Shown: positions 43,067 through 52,533, counted from the first letter of the stretch. The stretch: 64,000 bases of DNA from JAPOVO01 sp026708165 (GCA_965208775.1 OZ242360.1:2914001-2978000); one strand, 5' to 3'. Notes: generated from the letters alone by a model not told the origin. Translations and numbers: made by a program.

Positions 43067-45202
43067 TTGACACGCGCGCACGTCGTAATCGGTCCGGACG
43101 CGCCGGAGCTGGAGCGGTTCGCCGCGTCGGAGCTCGAACGGTACTTGCGAGAGTGCTTCGGCGCGGAAGTTTCGATAGGCGACGATGCGGCTGGTCCGGG
43201 TGAAGTTCTTTTCCTAGTGGGCAGTCCGGCCACGAATCCGGCGGTCGGGCGCGCGACAGCGCGGCGGGCGTTCCCGGAGGTCAGCGATCAGGGGCTTGTG
43301 CTGCGGAGGCTGCGGCAACGGAACCGCCGGGCGTTCCTGGTGGGCGGAGGCAGTCCCAGAGCGACGCTGTGGTCGGTATACGAACTGGCTGAACGCTGGG
43401 GCGTGCGGTTTCTGCTTCACGGCGACGTCGTTCCGCAGCGGCGGGCGTTGTGGCTTCCAGACGTTGACGACGTTACGGAACCGGAGTTCCCGATCCGCCA
43501 GTGGAGGGTAGTCAACGACTTCGCGTGCGGGCCGGAGTCGTGGGGAATCGCGGACTACCAGCCGGTCCTGGACCAGCTTGCCAAGCTGAAGTTCAATCGA
43601 ATCTACGTCTACATCTACGCCTATCAACCGTTTCTGCACTTCGCCTGCCGGGACGTGACGCGGAACTCGGGCACGCTGTGGTTTGGGTTTCGTTATCCGA
43701 TCACGGACGACATGATCGGGCGGGAGCTTTTCGACGACCGGGGCGAGTTCTGGAATCCCGACCTGCCGTTGGGCGGTGGGTACGAGGAGCTAGCAGAGGC
43801 CGCGAGACAACACGTCCGGACAATCATGCGTTACGGGAAATCGCGGGGCATGGACGTCGTATTGCTTGCGGGGACCTACGAATTTCCGGCGGAATTCGGG
43901 GCGGTTTTAAGAGATTTTCAATACTCGCGCGCGCAGTGGGGCGAGATCACGGTGGTGCCGGGCGAGTCGGTAGCTCCCGACGGACCGGAGCTTCTGGATC
44001 TTGCGGGTTCGGCGCTTCGGGCAACAATCGAAACCTACCCGGAAGCGGACAAGCTGTCGCTGGATATGCCCGAACAGCGGCTATGGGTGGCGAGCTACGA
44101 GCGCGCGTGGCGGGCGCTTGACAAGCGATATGGGATAGAGCAAGTGGCGAGCCTGGAGTCGGTGCTGGAGGAGGCAGCGAAGAGGACGGTCTATCCGGGC
44201 GGCGCGGCACGGGCGGTGAACGAGGTGAAAGGCGATATCGTCAATCTCTATTTCTACGACCGGCTGCTCAATGACACAGACGCGGTAAAAGGCTCCAGCC
44301 GTCCTGAAATCAAGTTGATTTTCGACAGCGTCGCCGACGAATTGATTCCGGTGCTGAAGGCGATAGTTCCGCCCGGTTCCGAGACGCAGAACTTCGTGGA
44401 CTACACGTCGTCGAACATCCTGAGGCGGCCGGGCGTTCTCGCCAAGTTTCCGGACGAGTCGCTACCGGCGACGTTGATATTCACTCTGCACGACGACAAC
44501 GTGGGAGTGCTTCCACAGCTAACGGCGGGATCCTTGCACGGTCTGGCGACGGAAATGAAGCGTTACGGGTGGGCAGGATTCACAACCCGCTACTGGCTGA
44601 TCGGAGACCATGACCGAACGGTCTCGTATCTGGCCCGCACCTCCTGGGAACGCGAGGTTACGCCGGACGAGGTTTCGAGCGACCAGATAAGCAAAGTCTG
44701 CGGGCGGAACTGCGTCGAAGACATGCTGACGGTCTTTCACGAGGTGGAGGCGGCGACCGTGATCCTGGAACAGCATGCGCTGGGGGTGACATTTCCGGTG
44801 CCGGGGATGATGATGAGGCACTGGACGGAGGAGCCGTTTGCGGCTCATCTGGCGGAAGTGCGCGAGTGCTATATCCGGGCTTTGAGCGCTGCCAAGTCGG
44901 CTGGCGAAAAGACGGCGGAGCCGGGCCGGGAATACGTGGACTACTGGACCGGGCGGCTGGAATTCGGAATCGCGTACCTGGACGCCGTCGAGCTGGTCCG
45001 CAGCGCAGCCAGCGCTGACGCTGGTGGTATGCGCGACAATGCGGAAAAGTTGGCAGGCGATGCGCTCGATACCGTCCGGCGGGCAATCGAGGCGCAGGTG
45101 GGAGTGACCCGAGATCAGTCCGACCGGGGGGCCGTTGCCGTGCTCAACCAGCACGTGTACCGTCCGCTGCGCAGCAAGGTGCAAGAGCTGAGGAGCGGTT
45201 GA
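43067..45202 (+). CDS. Large glycoside-hydrolase-like protein (GH67N/GH20b-like N-domain)
   Basis: About 711 residues, no signal peptide. The first 130 residues (VIGPDAPELERFAASELERYL, then SPRATLWSVYELAERWGVRF) resemble the alpha/beta domain that precedes the barrel in alpha-glucuronidases and beta-hexosaminidases. Residues about 140-480 look like a TIM barrel (QLAKLKFNRIYVYIYAYQPF, GKSRGMDVVLLAGTYEF). The C-terminal 150 residues are helical. No catalytic pair can be assigned with confidence. The TTG at 43067 is preferred: GGGGAG lies six bases upstream. A TTG ten codons earlier is weaker. Function probably on uronic or amino-sugar glycans, inference only. Confidence 0.65.
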   Translation: MTRAHVVIGPDAPELERFAASELERYLRECFGAEVSIGDDAAGPGEVLFLVGSPATNPAVGRATARRAFPEVSDQGLVLRRLRQRNRRAFLVGGGSPRATLWSVYELAERWGVRFLLHGDVVPQRRALWLPDVDDVTEPEFPIRQWRVVNDFACGPESWGIADYQPVLDQLAKLKFNRIYVYIYAYQPFLHFACRDVTRNSGTLWFGFRYPITDDMIGRELFDDRGEFWNPDLPLGGGYEELAEAARQHVRTIMRYGKSRGMDVVLLAGTYEFPAEFGAVLRDFQYSRAQWGEITVVPGESVAPDGPELLDLAGSALRATIETYPEADKLSLDMPEQRLWVASYERAWRALDKRYGIEQVASLESVLEEAAKRTVYPGGAARAVNEVKGDIVNLYFYDRLLNDTDAVKGSSRPEIKLIFDSVADELIPVLKAIVPPGSETQNFVDYTSSNILRRPGVLAKFPDESLPATLIFTLHDDNVGVLPQLTAGSLHGLATEMKRYGWAGFTTRYWLIGDHDRTVSYLARTSWEREVTPDEVSSDQISKVCGRNCVEDMLTVFHEVEAATVILEQHALGVTFPVPGMMMRHWTEEPFAAHLAEVRECYIRALSAAKSAGEKTAEPGREYVDYWTGRLEFGIAYLDAVELVRSAASADAGGMRDNAEKLAGDALDTVRRAIEAQVGVTRDQSDRGAVAVLNQHVYRPLRSKVQELRSG

Positions 45203-45252
45203 AGGATGGGGGCAGGGGGAGTGCTGATGGGTTGGATTTGATCGGTGGGGTT

Positions 45253-45351
45253 TTCACCCTCACCCTATCCCTCTCCCATCAAGGGAGAGGGTGCCTGGGG
45301 GTGGATTCCTGCTACTCGATGGCTCCGGGACGGGTTTCACGGCAATGATGG
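45253..45351. repeat. Family A repeat followed by a degenerate family B repeat
   Basis: A is at 45253-45291 (CACCCTCACCCTATCCCTC with CCCTCTCCC/GGGAGAGGG). The degenerate B is at 45303-45351 (GGATTCCTGC to CACGGCAATGATGG). The 209-base gap has no gene. Confidence 0.65.
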
Positions 45352-45411
45352 TTTTTCAAACCTCTCCAATCGGCGGGGGCAGTCTTCGAGTGAAGCAAGG
45401 AGGGGACGCAA

Positions 45412-46233
45412 TTGTCTGAAACCAGCGCCCGCAATGTCATTACACATCACGTCAATCCGGTCACTCGCGCTCTCAGGGAGGGGCGGGTGTGCATAGGAGC
45501 ATTGAGCATCTCGTTCCCCTGCGCGCCGGTGGCGCAGATCTACGCGCAGGCGGGGTTCAGCTGGTACTACATGGACATGGAGCACGGCCAGCTCAGCTAC
45601 GACCAAGTGAGGGAAATCAGCTATGCGTCGAAGCTGGCGGGGATCGTGCCGGTGGCCGGTCCGACGAGCCTATCGGACCACCTTATCGCGAGGCCGCTCG
45701 ACGCGGGAGCGATGGGGGTGGTGGCTCCGCACGTGGAGACAGCCGATCAGACCGAACTGGTAGTCAACTTCTCGCGGTATCCGCCGATGGGTAAGCGCGG
45801 CCTAATCGCGCAGGGGCCTCCTTCCAATTTCGAGGCGGCGAATTCCGCTGAATGGGTCGAAGAGCAGAACCGAGAAATGCTGGTGGCCGTGAAAGTCGAG
45901 AGCGGCGTCGGGATCGACAACGTCGATGAGATAGCGTCGGTTCCGGGGCTGGACGCGATCATCATAGGGCCGGGCGATTTGTCGGCGACGCTCGGAATCC
46001 CCGGGCAAACGGACCACCCGGACGTTATCGACTGCATCGAGAGGATGCTCGCAGCGACCAAGCGGCACGGGATCGCGGGCGGTCCGCACGTGAGCACACC
46101 GGAGAAGGCGGCTCACTGGGTAGAGAAGGGCGCCACGTTCATGTCGCTCAACTTTGACGGCGCCATGCTGCTGGAGACGTCGCAGCGGGTGATTGAAGAG
46201 GTACGCGGTTACCTCGGATCGCGGATGCTGTAA
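45412..46233 (+). CDS. HpcH/HpaI-type class II aldolase
   Basis: A 273-residue aldolase of the HpcH/HpaI family, which cleaves 2-keto-3-deoxy acids or 4-hydroxy-2-oxo acids to pyruvate and an aldehyde. Metal-binding residues are in MDMEHGQLSY, VKVESGVG and GPGDLSATLG. The start is TTG at 45412 with a strong AAGGAGG about eight bases upstream. Downstream is a convincing rho-independent-type hairpin. It fits as the cleavage step after the sugar-acid dehydratase encoded at 40208, although it is on the other strand and not in the same transcript. Confidence 0.92.
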   Translation: MSETSARNVITHHVNPVTRALREGRVCIGALSISFPCAPVAQIYAQAGFSWYYMDMEHGQLSYDQVREISYASKLAGIVPVAGPTSLSDHLIARPLDAGAMGVVAPHVETADQTELVVNFSRYPPMGKRGLIAQGPPSNFEAANSAEWVEEQNREMLVAVKVESGVGIDNVDEIASVPGLDAIIIGPGDLSATLGIPGQTDHPDVIDCIERMLAATKRHGIAGGPHVSTPEKAAHWVEKGATFMSLNFDGAMLLETSQRVIEEVRGYLGSRML

Positions 46234-46247
46234 AGGTGCAAGGCGAC

Positions 46248-46283
46248 GGCCCCGGCGGGCAGAAGCCCGCCGGGGCCGTTTGT
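46248..46283 (+). terminator. Strong GC hairpin terminator
   Basis: GGCCCCGGCGGGC (46248-46260) and GCCCGCCGGGGCC (46265-46277) form a perfect 13-bp stem around AGAA, followed by GTTTGT. It begins 15 bases after the aldolase stop. It lies between convergent genes and could act in both directions. The T-run is short. Confidence 0.75.
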
Positions 46284-46333
46284 ACGTCTCAGACTGCTAG
46301 GCGCCGGGCGCGGTCGCCGTCAGGGCTTCGGCC

Positions 46334-46951
46334 CTACTGTCTGCCCTTGGCTCCGACGGCCACCACCGTGCGGATGTAGCGGATCGAGTAGTGGGCGTCG
46401 TCGGGGTAGTTGTCCTCCGACCAGGCCGGGATGGCGCCCGCGCTCATTACCCGCACTTCGCTAGACGGGGGAATGTCGAACGTGCCGGAGCTCATGCCCG
46501 CGACGGGGAGGTTGCGGTAGTGACCGCCCGCGTTTACCAGATCGACACGGAGGTGCATGCCCCAGAGGTTGTCGATCCTGAATCGAACAGGCAAGGCTTC
46601 GGGAAGCTCGCCCGCGTGCGCTTCGCCTTCAATCGTCTTGGCTTCGAGCATCAGGGCGCCGGGCGGCGTGCAGGCGCTTCCGATCACAACGACCTGGACG
46701 ATCGGGTCGTCCTCGCGAATGATGATTCCATCACCGGGCATGTTTGTCGTCGCCGTGGAGCCATCGGTGGAGTGGAGCGCAAACAGCTCCATTCCGTGCT
46801 TTTCACCGCCTACCCATGCGCGGTCGACTTCGACGTTGGGGTAGTTGAAGGGCACCACGTACTGATAGGTACGCAGGTCCAACTCCTCTCGTTCCAGAAC
46901 CGGATCGTCGGGATAACCGGTAATTCGGCGTTCTGACAGTTCGGTTGTCAT
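46334..46951 (-). CDS. Uncharacterised protein, probable beta-rich fold
   Basis: A 205-residue soluble protein that I do not recognise. It has no signal peptide, membrane segment or known catalytic motif. The sequence is rich in predicted beta strands (YQYVVPFNYPNVEVDRAW, VRFRIDNLWGMHLRVDLVN) with several proline and glycine turns. ATG 46951 has an excellent GGAGG seven bases upstream, which supports a real gene. It is convergent with the aldolase across the terminator hairpin and lies downstream of the propeller gene on the same strand, 230 bases away. Confidence 0.7.
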   Translation of the reverse strand: MTTELSERRITGYPDDPVLEREELDLRTYQYVVPFNYPNVEVDRAWVGGEKHGMELFALHSTDGSTATTNMPGDGIIIREDDPIVQVVVIGSACTPPGALMLEAKTIEGEAHAGELPEALPVRFRIDNLWGMHLRVDLVNAGGHYRNLPVAGMSSGTFDIPPSSEVRVMSAGAIPAWSEDNYPDDAHYSIRYIRTVVAVGAKGRQ

Positions 46952-47180
46952 GGCGTTCCCTCCGTCCTTCTATTGAGACAATGCCCGTGGCGGCAGTGTA
47001 ACGCGTTGAAGCTATGCAAACAATGGTAGATGTCAATGGGTCAAGCCTGCTTCGAGATCAAAGGAGGTGATCCTAGGTGGTGTCTCAAAGATGTGAACGC
47101 GGACGGCGGTAGTTGGAGATTCCGGCAGGCATTGTTTCAGCGGCGTCCGGATTCCTGGAAATCTCGACGAAGTTCCGGCG

Positions 47181-48842
47181 TCAATCGGATTCGCCGGTGA
47201 AATCGAGCTTGCCAGCGACGTGCAGCGATTCGGCGTGAATGACGTTGACTTTGGGGTCTCGAATGTGATCGGCAAAGAGGAACGGCCCGTCCGGGTCGGC
47301 CCAGACCCAATAGGCGGACCCCGGGAGCGGCGCGATGCGCAGCGGGAAACCGTCCACCAGGTCCACGGCGACGATTGATTCCAGATCGGAGCCGACGACG
47401 AATAGCGTGCTACCGCTGACGGCAATGGAGGTTGCGCCGGGTACTTGGGCTATCGGTCCGTCCACGGCGCCGGTGATCGTGTCAGCCCGATAGATGTCGC
47501 CCAAGCCAGTCAGAAAGTACAACTCGTCGCCCGATGGCGCATCCGCAATCTTCAAGATCAGTCGCGGCAAGTCACCGATGCGACCGATGGTCTCGCCGGA
47601 CGCGGCATCGACGATGCGAAGCCGGCGGGAGGCACGGCGAAGAATGTAAAACCGGGAACCGTCCGTTGAGAGCACCGGGGCAGTGTCGAAAATGCTGAGC
47701 GAGCGCGCCATGAGTCGCGGTCGACCGGACTCAGGATTGAAGGTCAACAGATTTGTGAACCTCGACATGATTCCGGTTTCGACCAGGAGCGCGATTTCCC
47801 CGGCGACGGTTTGCCCGACGTAGTTGACGTGCGGTCCGAGCACCTGGCCGGTGTCAGCTATCGGAATGTTCCAGTTGTGGAGGAACCTGAAAATAGCCTC
47901 GATTTGGACCGCAGAAAGATCCTGAGGTGTTGTCGAGGAACCGGGCGAGGTCGCGGGAATCAGGAACTGAAAGTTGTTCAGCAGACGGGCGGTCGAAGTC
48001 TCGCCCGATTGCTGTCCGAGCTGGTTCGGCGGAACGGCGACGGTCAGGTCGGACCGGAGACCTGACGAACGATCCACGCCGGCCACTCTGAGAGTCCCCA
48101 GCCCGACAGGTTGCATGAACGGGAAGTAGAGTCTCTTGCCTGGTTCCCGATCCAACGGGATTGAAACTTCGGCTCGCCCCGTTTCGGGTACCGTGGTCAG
48201 GACGCTTCCATTCAGATAGTCGCGCATGCGCGCGAGCGCCGTGAACCGTCCCGGCTTCACATCTGAAATCGAGACCAGGCCGTCCGGGGAGGTCCGGGCT
48301 GTGTGAATCGTCTTTCCCAGCGAGTCGCGGAGCTCCACCAGTGCTTCCGATAGCGACTCCCCGGACTCGCTATCGATGACTCGTATGGCCATCTCGTTGG
48401 CGTACGGGACCAGCTTGAATTCGGCTTGCGCGGCCTGAGTCGGGGTTGGTTGGGTTTCAGCCGTCTGCGCCTCGACAAACACCGCCTGCGTATTGGAACC
48501 GATTAGCGAAGGGGGTATGACTAGCTCCAGAGCGAACGAGCCGCTGCGCGAAGCGATCACGGAAGCGAGACGGGTCTTGAGGGAGTCATCCTGACCACGT
48601 TGCCTACGCAGGAATATGTCAACATCGGCGCGCGGCGGCCAGCCGTTCCCAGTGACTCTAACCGCGCTGCCCGGGAGGCCCTGAGACGGGTCGATGCTGA
48701 GCTGATCGCGAGAGCCGGAGGTTATGCGCACGGCGCTCTCGAATGTCGCGCCGTACGCTCCCAGCGCTATCAGGGCGACGACGGGCACAGCCACTATCGC
48801 GGCCAATGCCGAAGCGATGAAGAGCGCCGTGCGCGGTTTCAA
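47181..48842 (-). CDS. Membrane-anchored beta-propeller surface protein
   Basis: About 553 residues with a short basic N-terminus (LKPRT) and one hydrophobic segment (LFIASALAAIVAVPVVALIA), so it is secreted or N-terminally anchored. Residues about 60-150 look like an Ig-type bacterial domain (LPGSAVRVTGNGWPPRADVD), followed by a carboxypeptidase-regulatory-like stretch (SLSEALVELRDSLGKTI). The C-terminal 200 residues have YVTN-like repeats (RRLRIVDAASGETIGRIGDL). The TTG at 48842 is chosen because it has AAGGAGGTGA six bases upstream, a full match to the ribosome anti-SD. A start at 48995 would add unlikely sequence. Role unknown, probably envelope. Confidence 0.72.
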   Translation of the reverse strand: MKPRTALFIASALAAIVAVPVVALIALGAYGATFESAVRITSGSRDQLSIDPSQGLPGSAVRVTGNGWPPRADVDIFLRRQRGQDDSLKTRLASVIASRSGSFALELVIPPSLIGSNTQAVFVEAQTAETQPTPTQAAQAEFKLVPYANEMAIRVIDSESGESLSEALVELRDSLGKTIHTARTSPDGLVSISDVKPGRFTALARMRDYLNGSVLTTVPETGRAEVSIPLDREPGKRLYFPFMQPVGLGTLRVAGVDRSSGLRSDLTVAVPPNQLGQQSGETSTARLLNNFQFLIPATSPGSSTTPQDLSAVQIEAIFRFLHNWNIPIADTGQVLGPHVNYVGQTVAGEIALLVETGIMSRFTNLLTFNPESGRPRLMARSLSIFDTAPVLSTDGSRFYILRRASRRLRIVDAASGETIGRIGDLPRLILKIADAPSGDELYFLTGLGDIYRADTITGAVDGPIAQVPGATSIAVSGSTLFVVGSDLESIVAVDLVDGFPLRIAPLPGSAYWVWADPDGPFLFADHIRDPKVNVIHAESLHVAGKLDFTGESD

Positions 48843-49049
48843 CCGGTCACCTCCTTCGATTGGCAGGATATCGCCTTCCGGGGGCAACCGCCGTTCGCGG
48901 CGGATGTGGGTCACTGGCGACGCGCTGCCAGCGTTCGAGTAGATGTGCAGACATTCGCAAGCGGCCGGTTTGTTTCCGCTCAGCGATGGGAGCACAATCT
49001 AGTGGGGAATTGGAGCTCGCGGAGCGAGCGTTGGGCTGGGGGTAGCAAA

Positions 49050-50249
49050 ATGACGACCGCTGAGATTCTCAAGACTTCGCTGGCGCTGGACGGCGCCGCT
49101 CCAGTCCGGTCGGATGACGATCCGCTGCCGACGCCACGCCCTCGAATCATTTCGCCCGAAGCGGCGGGGATGGTGCGCAAGGTCCTGGACAGCGGATTCA
49201 CGCTGGACCTGATAAGCGAATTCGAAACGGCGGTGGCCGAGGCGTCGGGCGTCAAATACGGCGTTGCGGTAGCGAACTGCACGGCGGCGATTCACTCGGT
49301 GATCGGCGGTCTTGGGTATGGGCCGGGGGACGAGGTAATCGTCTCGTCGATCTCGGACTACGGCTCGGTTGCGGGAGTCGTGATGCAGGGGGCCAAGGCC
49401 GTGTTCGCCGACGTGGACGTTCGCACGGGACTGGTCACTGCGGAAACGATCGAAGAGGTCATTACGCCGCGAACCAGGGCGATCATCGCCGTTCACTTCT
49501 ATGGCCTGATGTGCGACATGGACCCGATCGTCGAGCTTGCGCACAAGCATGACATCCTCGTCGTCGAAGACGTTTGCCAGGCGATGCTGGCAGGTTACAA
49601 GGGTCGGGTGGCCGGCGGCGTCGGCGACATCGGTTGCTTCTCGTTCGACGCGGGCAAACTGCTGCCGACCGACAACGGCGGCATGGCTATCTCGGACGAC
49701 GCGGACGTGATAGCGGCAATTCGCAAGTTCGCAGTCGACCGCGGCGCAGACGACCTGGGGCCGCTCGGACGGGAGCATAACGGCATTGGATTCAACTATC
49801 GATTCGGCGACATGGAATCGGCAGTTGGACTGGCCCAGCTCAAGATCCTGCCGGACCAGCTAAAGCGCCGCGTCGAACTGGCCGAGCGTTTCACGGCGAA
49901 GATCGCTGACATCGAGGGAGTGATTACGCCGCGGGTCCCAGAGGGGCAAGTGCATCTGCACTGGCTATACCCGTTGCAGTTCGATCTCGATCAGTTCCGA
50001 GTCGACATCAACCGGATGGGCGAGGCTTTGTCGGCGGAAGGTCTTATGTGCTCGCCCGCGATGTACTACCTGATCCCGCACAGTCACAAGTTCCTGCCGG
50101 ACCGGGAAGCCGATATCGAACGGCTCGTCAACGCGCGGACTCACCTGGAGAGGACCGTGCGCTGGGGATTCACGGAGAAATACACGGAGCGCGACATCGA
50201 CGACATGGCCGCGATCGTCGCCAAGGTCACGGATGCTTATAGACGCTAG
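49050..50249 (+). CDS. DegT/DnrJ/EryC1/StrS family PLP aminotransferase
   Basis: A 399-residue fold-type I aminotransferase of the sugar aminotransferase group. The cofactor pocket includes VANCTAAIHSVIGGLGYGPG near residue 70 and the PLP lysine in FSFDAGKLLPTDNGG near residue 200. These enzymes add an amino group to keto-sugars or to scyllo-inosose-like rings. The ATG at 49050 has GGGGGT upstream; the long frame reaching back to 48600 overlaps the divergent gene and is not used. It is the first of five co-directional genes through 54540, which may form a catabolic operon. Confidence 0.9.
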   Translation: MTTAEILKTSLALDGAAPVRSDDDPLPTPRPRIISPEAAGMVRKVLDSGFTLDLISEFETAVAEASGVKYGVAVANCTAAIHSVIGGLGYGPGDEVIVSSISDYGSVAGVVMQGAKAVFADVDVRTGLVTAETIEEVITPRTRAIIAVHFYGLMCDMDPIVELAHKHDILVVEDVCQAMLAGYKGRVAGGVGDIGCFSFDAGKLLPTDNGGMAISDDADVIAAIRKFAVDRGADDLGPLGREHNGIGFNYRFGDMESAVGLAQLKILPDQLKRRVELAERFTAKIADIEGVITPRVPEGQVHLHWLYPLQFDLDQFRVDINRMGEALSAEGLMCSPAMYYLIPHSHKFLPDREADIERLVNARTHLERTVRWGFTEKYTERDIDDMAAIVAKVTDAYRR

Positions 50250-50291
50250 AGTCAACGGAGGCAATGTGGCCATGATGGGGGAGGCTTGCGA

Positions 50292-51236
50292 ATGACGGCT
50301 TCAGGGGACAACGGCGGATTCAAGCTGGGCATGTTCCTCAACGAGCTGCGAATGCCGTTTGACGAGGCGCTCGCGGCGGCGGCGGAAATCGGGGCCGAGT
50401 ACGTCTGGTTCGACAACTTGATGGGCGGACCGGAGCTTGTGGACTTGACGCCGGCGGAGGCGGATGACATTGGGCGGCGCGTAGAGAGTCACGGTCTGAA
50501 GATTTCGCTGTTGAGTCCGCGCAGCCCGTTCAAGTTCATCCACCTGACCGAGCTCGACAGCGACGCTGCCGAGGACGCGCCGAGCGTACAGAAGGAGATG
50601 GACGACGTTGTCGAGACGATGAAGCTGGCGAACCGTCTGGGAGTTCGCGACGTGTTGATCTACACGTTTGCCTGGCCGGGCGAATACTCGGCGGACAAGC
50701 CCACCTGGCCGATGCGGTGGCTCACGCGCGGCGGCGTGATCGCCGAAGTCGACATGGAGAAGCTGGTGAGGATTCTCTCGGTTGTCGCCGAGCATGGGGA
50801 AGAGCACGATGTCAACGTGGTGCTTTCGATGATGCCCTGGAACTACACGAACACCACGTCCAACTTCCGGCAAATAGCCGAGCGGGTCGGGTCGAGCCGG
50901 ATCAAGCTGATGTGGGGGCCGGCCGACAACTTCAATTGCGGCGAGTTCGACGTGGCGACGACGGGATTCAACAACGTACGTCCTTACCTGAACTCGCTGC
51001 ACCTCAAGGACTTGCACGTCAGAGACGGCTTCAATCTGGACTTCGAGTACCGTCCGCTGGGCGAGGGCGACGTAGACTACGTGACGATTTTCCGCAGCTT
51101 AAAAGATCATGGCTGCGACGTGGTCCTGGCGGTAGCGACGCACTTCACGCCGCCGAGCGGCTCGAAAAAGGAAGCGATGGCCATCAACTACGGGAAGTTG
51201 AAAGACTTGCTGAAGGCGGCGGGTAAAACGGGCTGA
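50292..51236 (+). CDS. Sugar phosphate isomerase/epimerase, xylose isomerase-like TIM barrel
   Basis: A 314-residue AP-endonuclease-2/xylose-isomerase-like barrel. Typical elements are FDEALAAAAEIGAEYVWFDN at the N-terminus, the central VVLSMMPWNYTNTTSNF, and the C-terminal LHLKDLHVRDGF with YRPLGEGDVDY, the E/D/H metal pattern of the family. It would interconvert sugars, inosose or hydroxypyruvate-type compounds. ATG 50292 has GGGGGAGG about seven bases upstream; a TTG two codons earlier is less likely. It follows the DegT gene by 42 bases. Confidence 0.88.
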   Translation: MTASGDNGGFKLGMFLNELRMPFDEALAAAAEIGAEYVWFDNLMGGPELVDLTPAEADDIGRRVESHGLKISLLSPRSPFKFIHLTELDSDAAEDAPSVQKEMDDVVETMKLANRLGVRDVLIYTFAWPGEYSADKPTWPMRWLTRGGVIAEVDMEKLVRILSVVAEHGEEHDVNVVLSMMPWNYTNTTSNFRQIAERVGSSRIKLMWGPADNFNCGEFDVATTGFNNVRPYLNSLHLKDLHVRDGFNLDFEYRPLGEGDVDYVTIFRSLKDHGCDVVLAVATHFTPPSGSKKEAMAINYGKLKDLLKAAGKTG

Positions 51237-51351
51237 CAGGGAGTTTCTGTAATGCGATTGCACGTCCGGCTCTCGCTGCAACTACGTGAGGACGGGAATG
51301 ATGATCGGAGCGGGCGGTGACTGCGAACAGCGGCGCGTTGGCGCCGGGAAG

Positions 51352-51391
51352 CCCCCTCACCCTAACCCTCTCCCACGTGGGGGAGAGGGGA
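51352..51391. repeat. Palindromic repeat, family A
   Basis: CCCCCTCACCCTAACCCTC with CCCTCTCCC facing GGGGGAGAGGGG. It lies in the 310-base gap 51237-51546, within an otherwise co-directional gene run, so it may mark an operon break. Confidence 0.7.
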
Positions 51392-51433
51392 CTGATTGGC
51401 GGGATGAGTACCGCGTTTGATGGAGGAACTTGA

Positions 51434-51502
51434 ATGGAAACCGAGATCAGGGCCGCGCACAGCAAACGCACGATTCCCGATCGGAGTCGAGAAGGAAGGT
51501 GA
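51434..51502 (+). CDS. Possible 22-residue leader peptide or decayed start
   Basis: A short frame opens METEIRAAHSKRTIPDRSRE and stops at TGA 51502. Its ATG has GGAGG seven bases upstream, as good as any gene here. It ends 44 bases before the TTG of the PmoA-like gene, in another frame. It could be a small leader that affects translation of the next gene, a chance frame, or an N-terminus separated by frameshift. No homology can be judged. Confidence 0.25.
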   Translation: METEIRAAHSKRTIPDRSREGR

Positions 51503-51546
51503 GGGGATCCGGCCGCGCACGGATCGATCGTATCGGAGGTGAAAAC

Positions 51547-52482
51547 TTGGAGAACTTCTCCGTTGAGACCGAATATATCTCGTTGCCGCATTCGGCGACT
51601 CCACGCGCGCAGCGCACGAAGGTGAGCTGGCGCGGACGCCCGATTACGGTGCTGGCGCAGGGGGAGTTTCGAGCCTACCTGTTTCCGGTCTGGACGCCTC
51701 AAGGCGTGGCGGTAACCGACGAGTCGCCGCGAGACCATCCGCATCACAACTCGATAACGGTGGGATCGGACCACGTCAACTGTCATTTCCCGCCGCTGCT
51801 GCCGGAGATGACGACTCTGACCGAGTACGGAAACTACAACCTCTACGTAAACGACACGTTTCAGGGACGGACGCCGGGGCGGGTGCTGGCCACTTCAACC
51901 GAAAGCACAGAGGTAGCCGAGGACCATTTGCGGGTCGTGCAGTCGCTGTACTGGCAGGGTCCTATCGAGTGGGCGGCGCCAAACCGTCGAAATCTTGCAG
52001 AAGAGACGCGCGTCATCGACATATACCCTGGCGAAACGGCGAACATCATCGACATCCGGTCCAAGCTAGTGCCGACCGAATGGGAGCTGAGCATCGGGCC
52101 GACCCGACATGCCTATTTCACTATCCGCCTGTCTGAGGGGCTTCGCGAAATCGACGGCGGGAAGTCGAGCGACTCGGAAGGTCGAGACGGGGCGGCGCAG
52201 ATAAGCGGAAAGAAGGCCGACTGGATCGATGGATCGGGACCCGGCCCGCATGGCAAGTGGGCAGGAATCGCGGCGTTCAAGTTCGCTTCGTCGGGCGACG
52301 TGCCATGGCACATATTCGACTGGGGGACCATCAACCTGAACCCGATCTACGAGGACACGTGGCACCTCAAGTTCGGCGGCGAGATAAACAACGGCATCAG
52401 GATCGTGGTCCACGACGGCGATGCCGAAGAGGCGGGAGTTGCGGACATATACGAGGCGAGCCGGAGCGCTCTACTCGGTTAG
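51547..52482 (+). CDS. PmoA-like (DUF6807) family protein
   Basis: A 311-residue protein of the family annotated as methane-oxygenase PmoA-like, which has no proven link to methane oxidation and often occurs beside Gfo/Idh/MocA genes. The key stretch is DESPRDHPHHNSITVGSDHV near residue 65. Further beta-rich sequence includes HAYFTIRLSEG and WHIFDWGTINLNP. The start is TTG at 51547 with GGAGGTGA five bases upstream; the frame is open back to 51430 but that extension has no ribosome site of this strength. It precedes the FAH-family gene by 51 bases. A role in carbohydrate handling is inferred from context. Confidence 0.75.
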   Translation: MENFSVETEYISLPHSATPRAQRTKVSWRGRPITVLAQGEFRAYLFPVWTPQGVAVTDESPRDHPHHNSITVGSDHVNCHFPPLLPEMTTLTEYGNYNLYVNDTFQGRTPGRVLATSTESTEVAEDHLRVVQSLYWQGPIEWAAPNRRNLAEETRVIDIYPGETANIIDIRSKLVPTEWELSIGPTRHAYFTIRLSEGLREIDGGKSSDSEGRDGAAQISGKKADWIDGSGPGPHGKWAGIAAFKFASSGDVPWHIFDWGTINLNPIYEDTWHLKFGGEINNGIRIVVHDGDAEEAGVADIYEASRSALLG

Positions 52483-52533
52483 CAATCGGGCGGCGCCCAG
52501 TGGGCGTCCGCCACTAGATGGAGAGGTCTGTTT

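Noticed and set aside
48600..49049. A 150-codon N-terminal extension of the DegT aminotransferase
   Set aside because: It runs antisense into the divergent propeller gene and has no family similarity. The ATG at 49050 gives the normal start.
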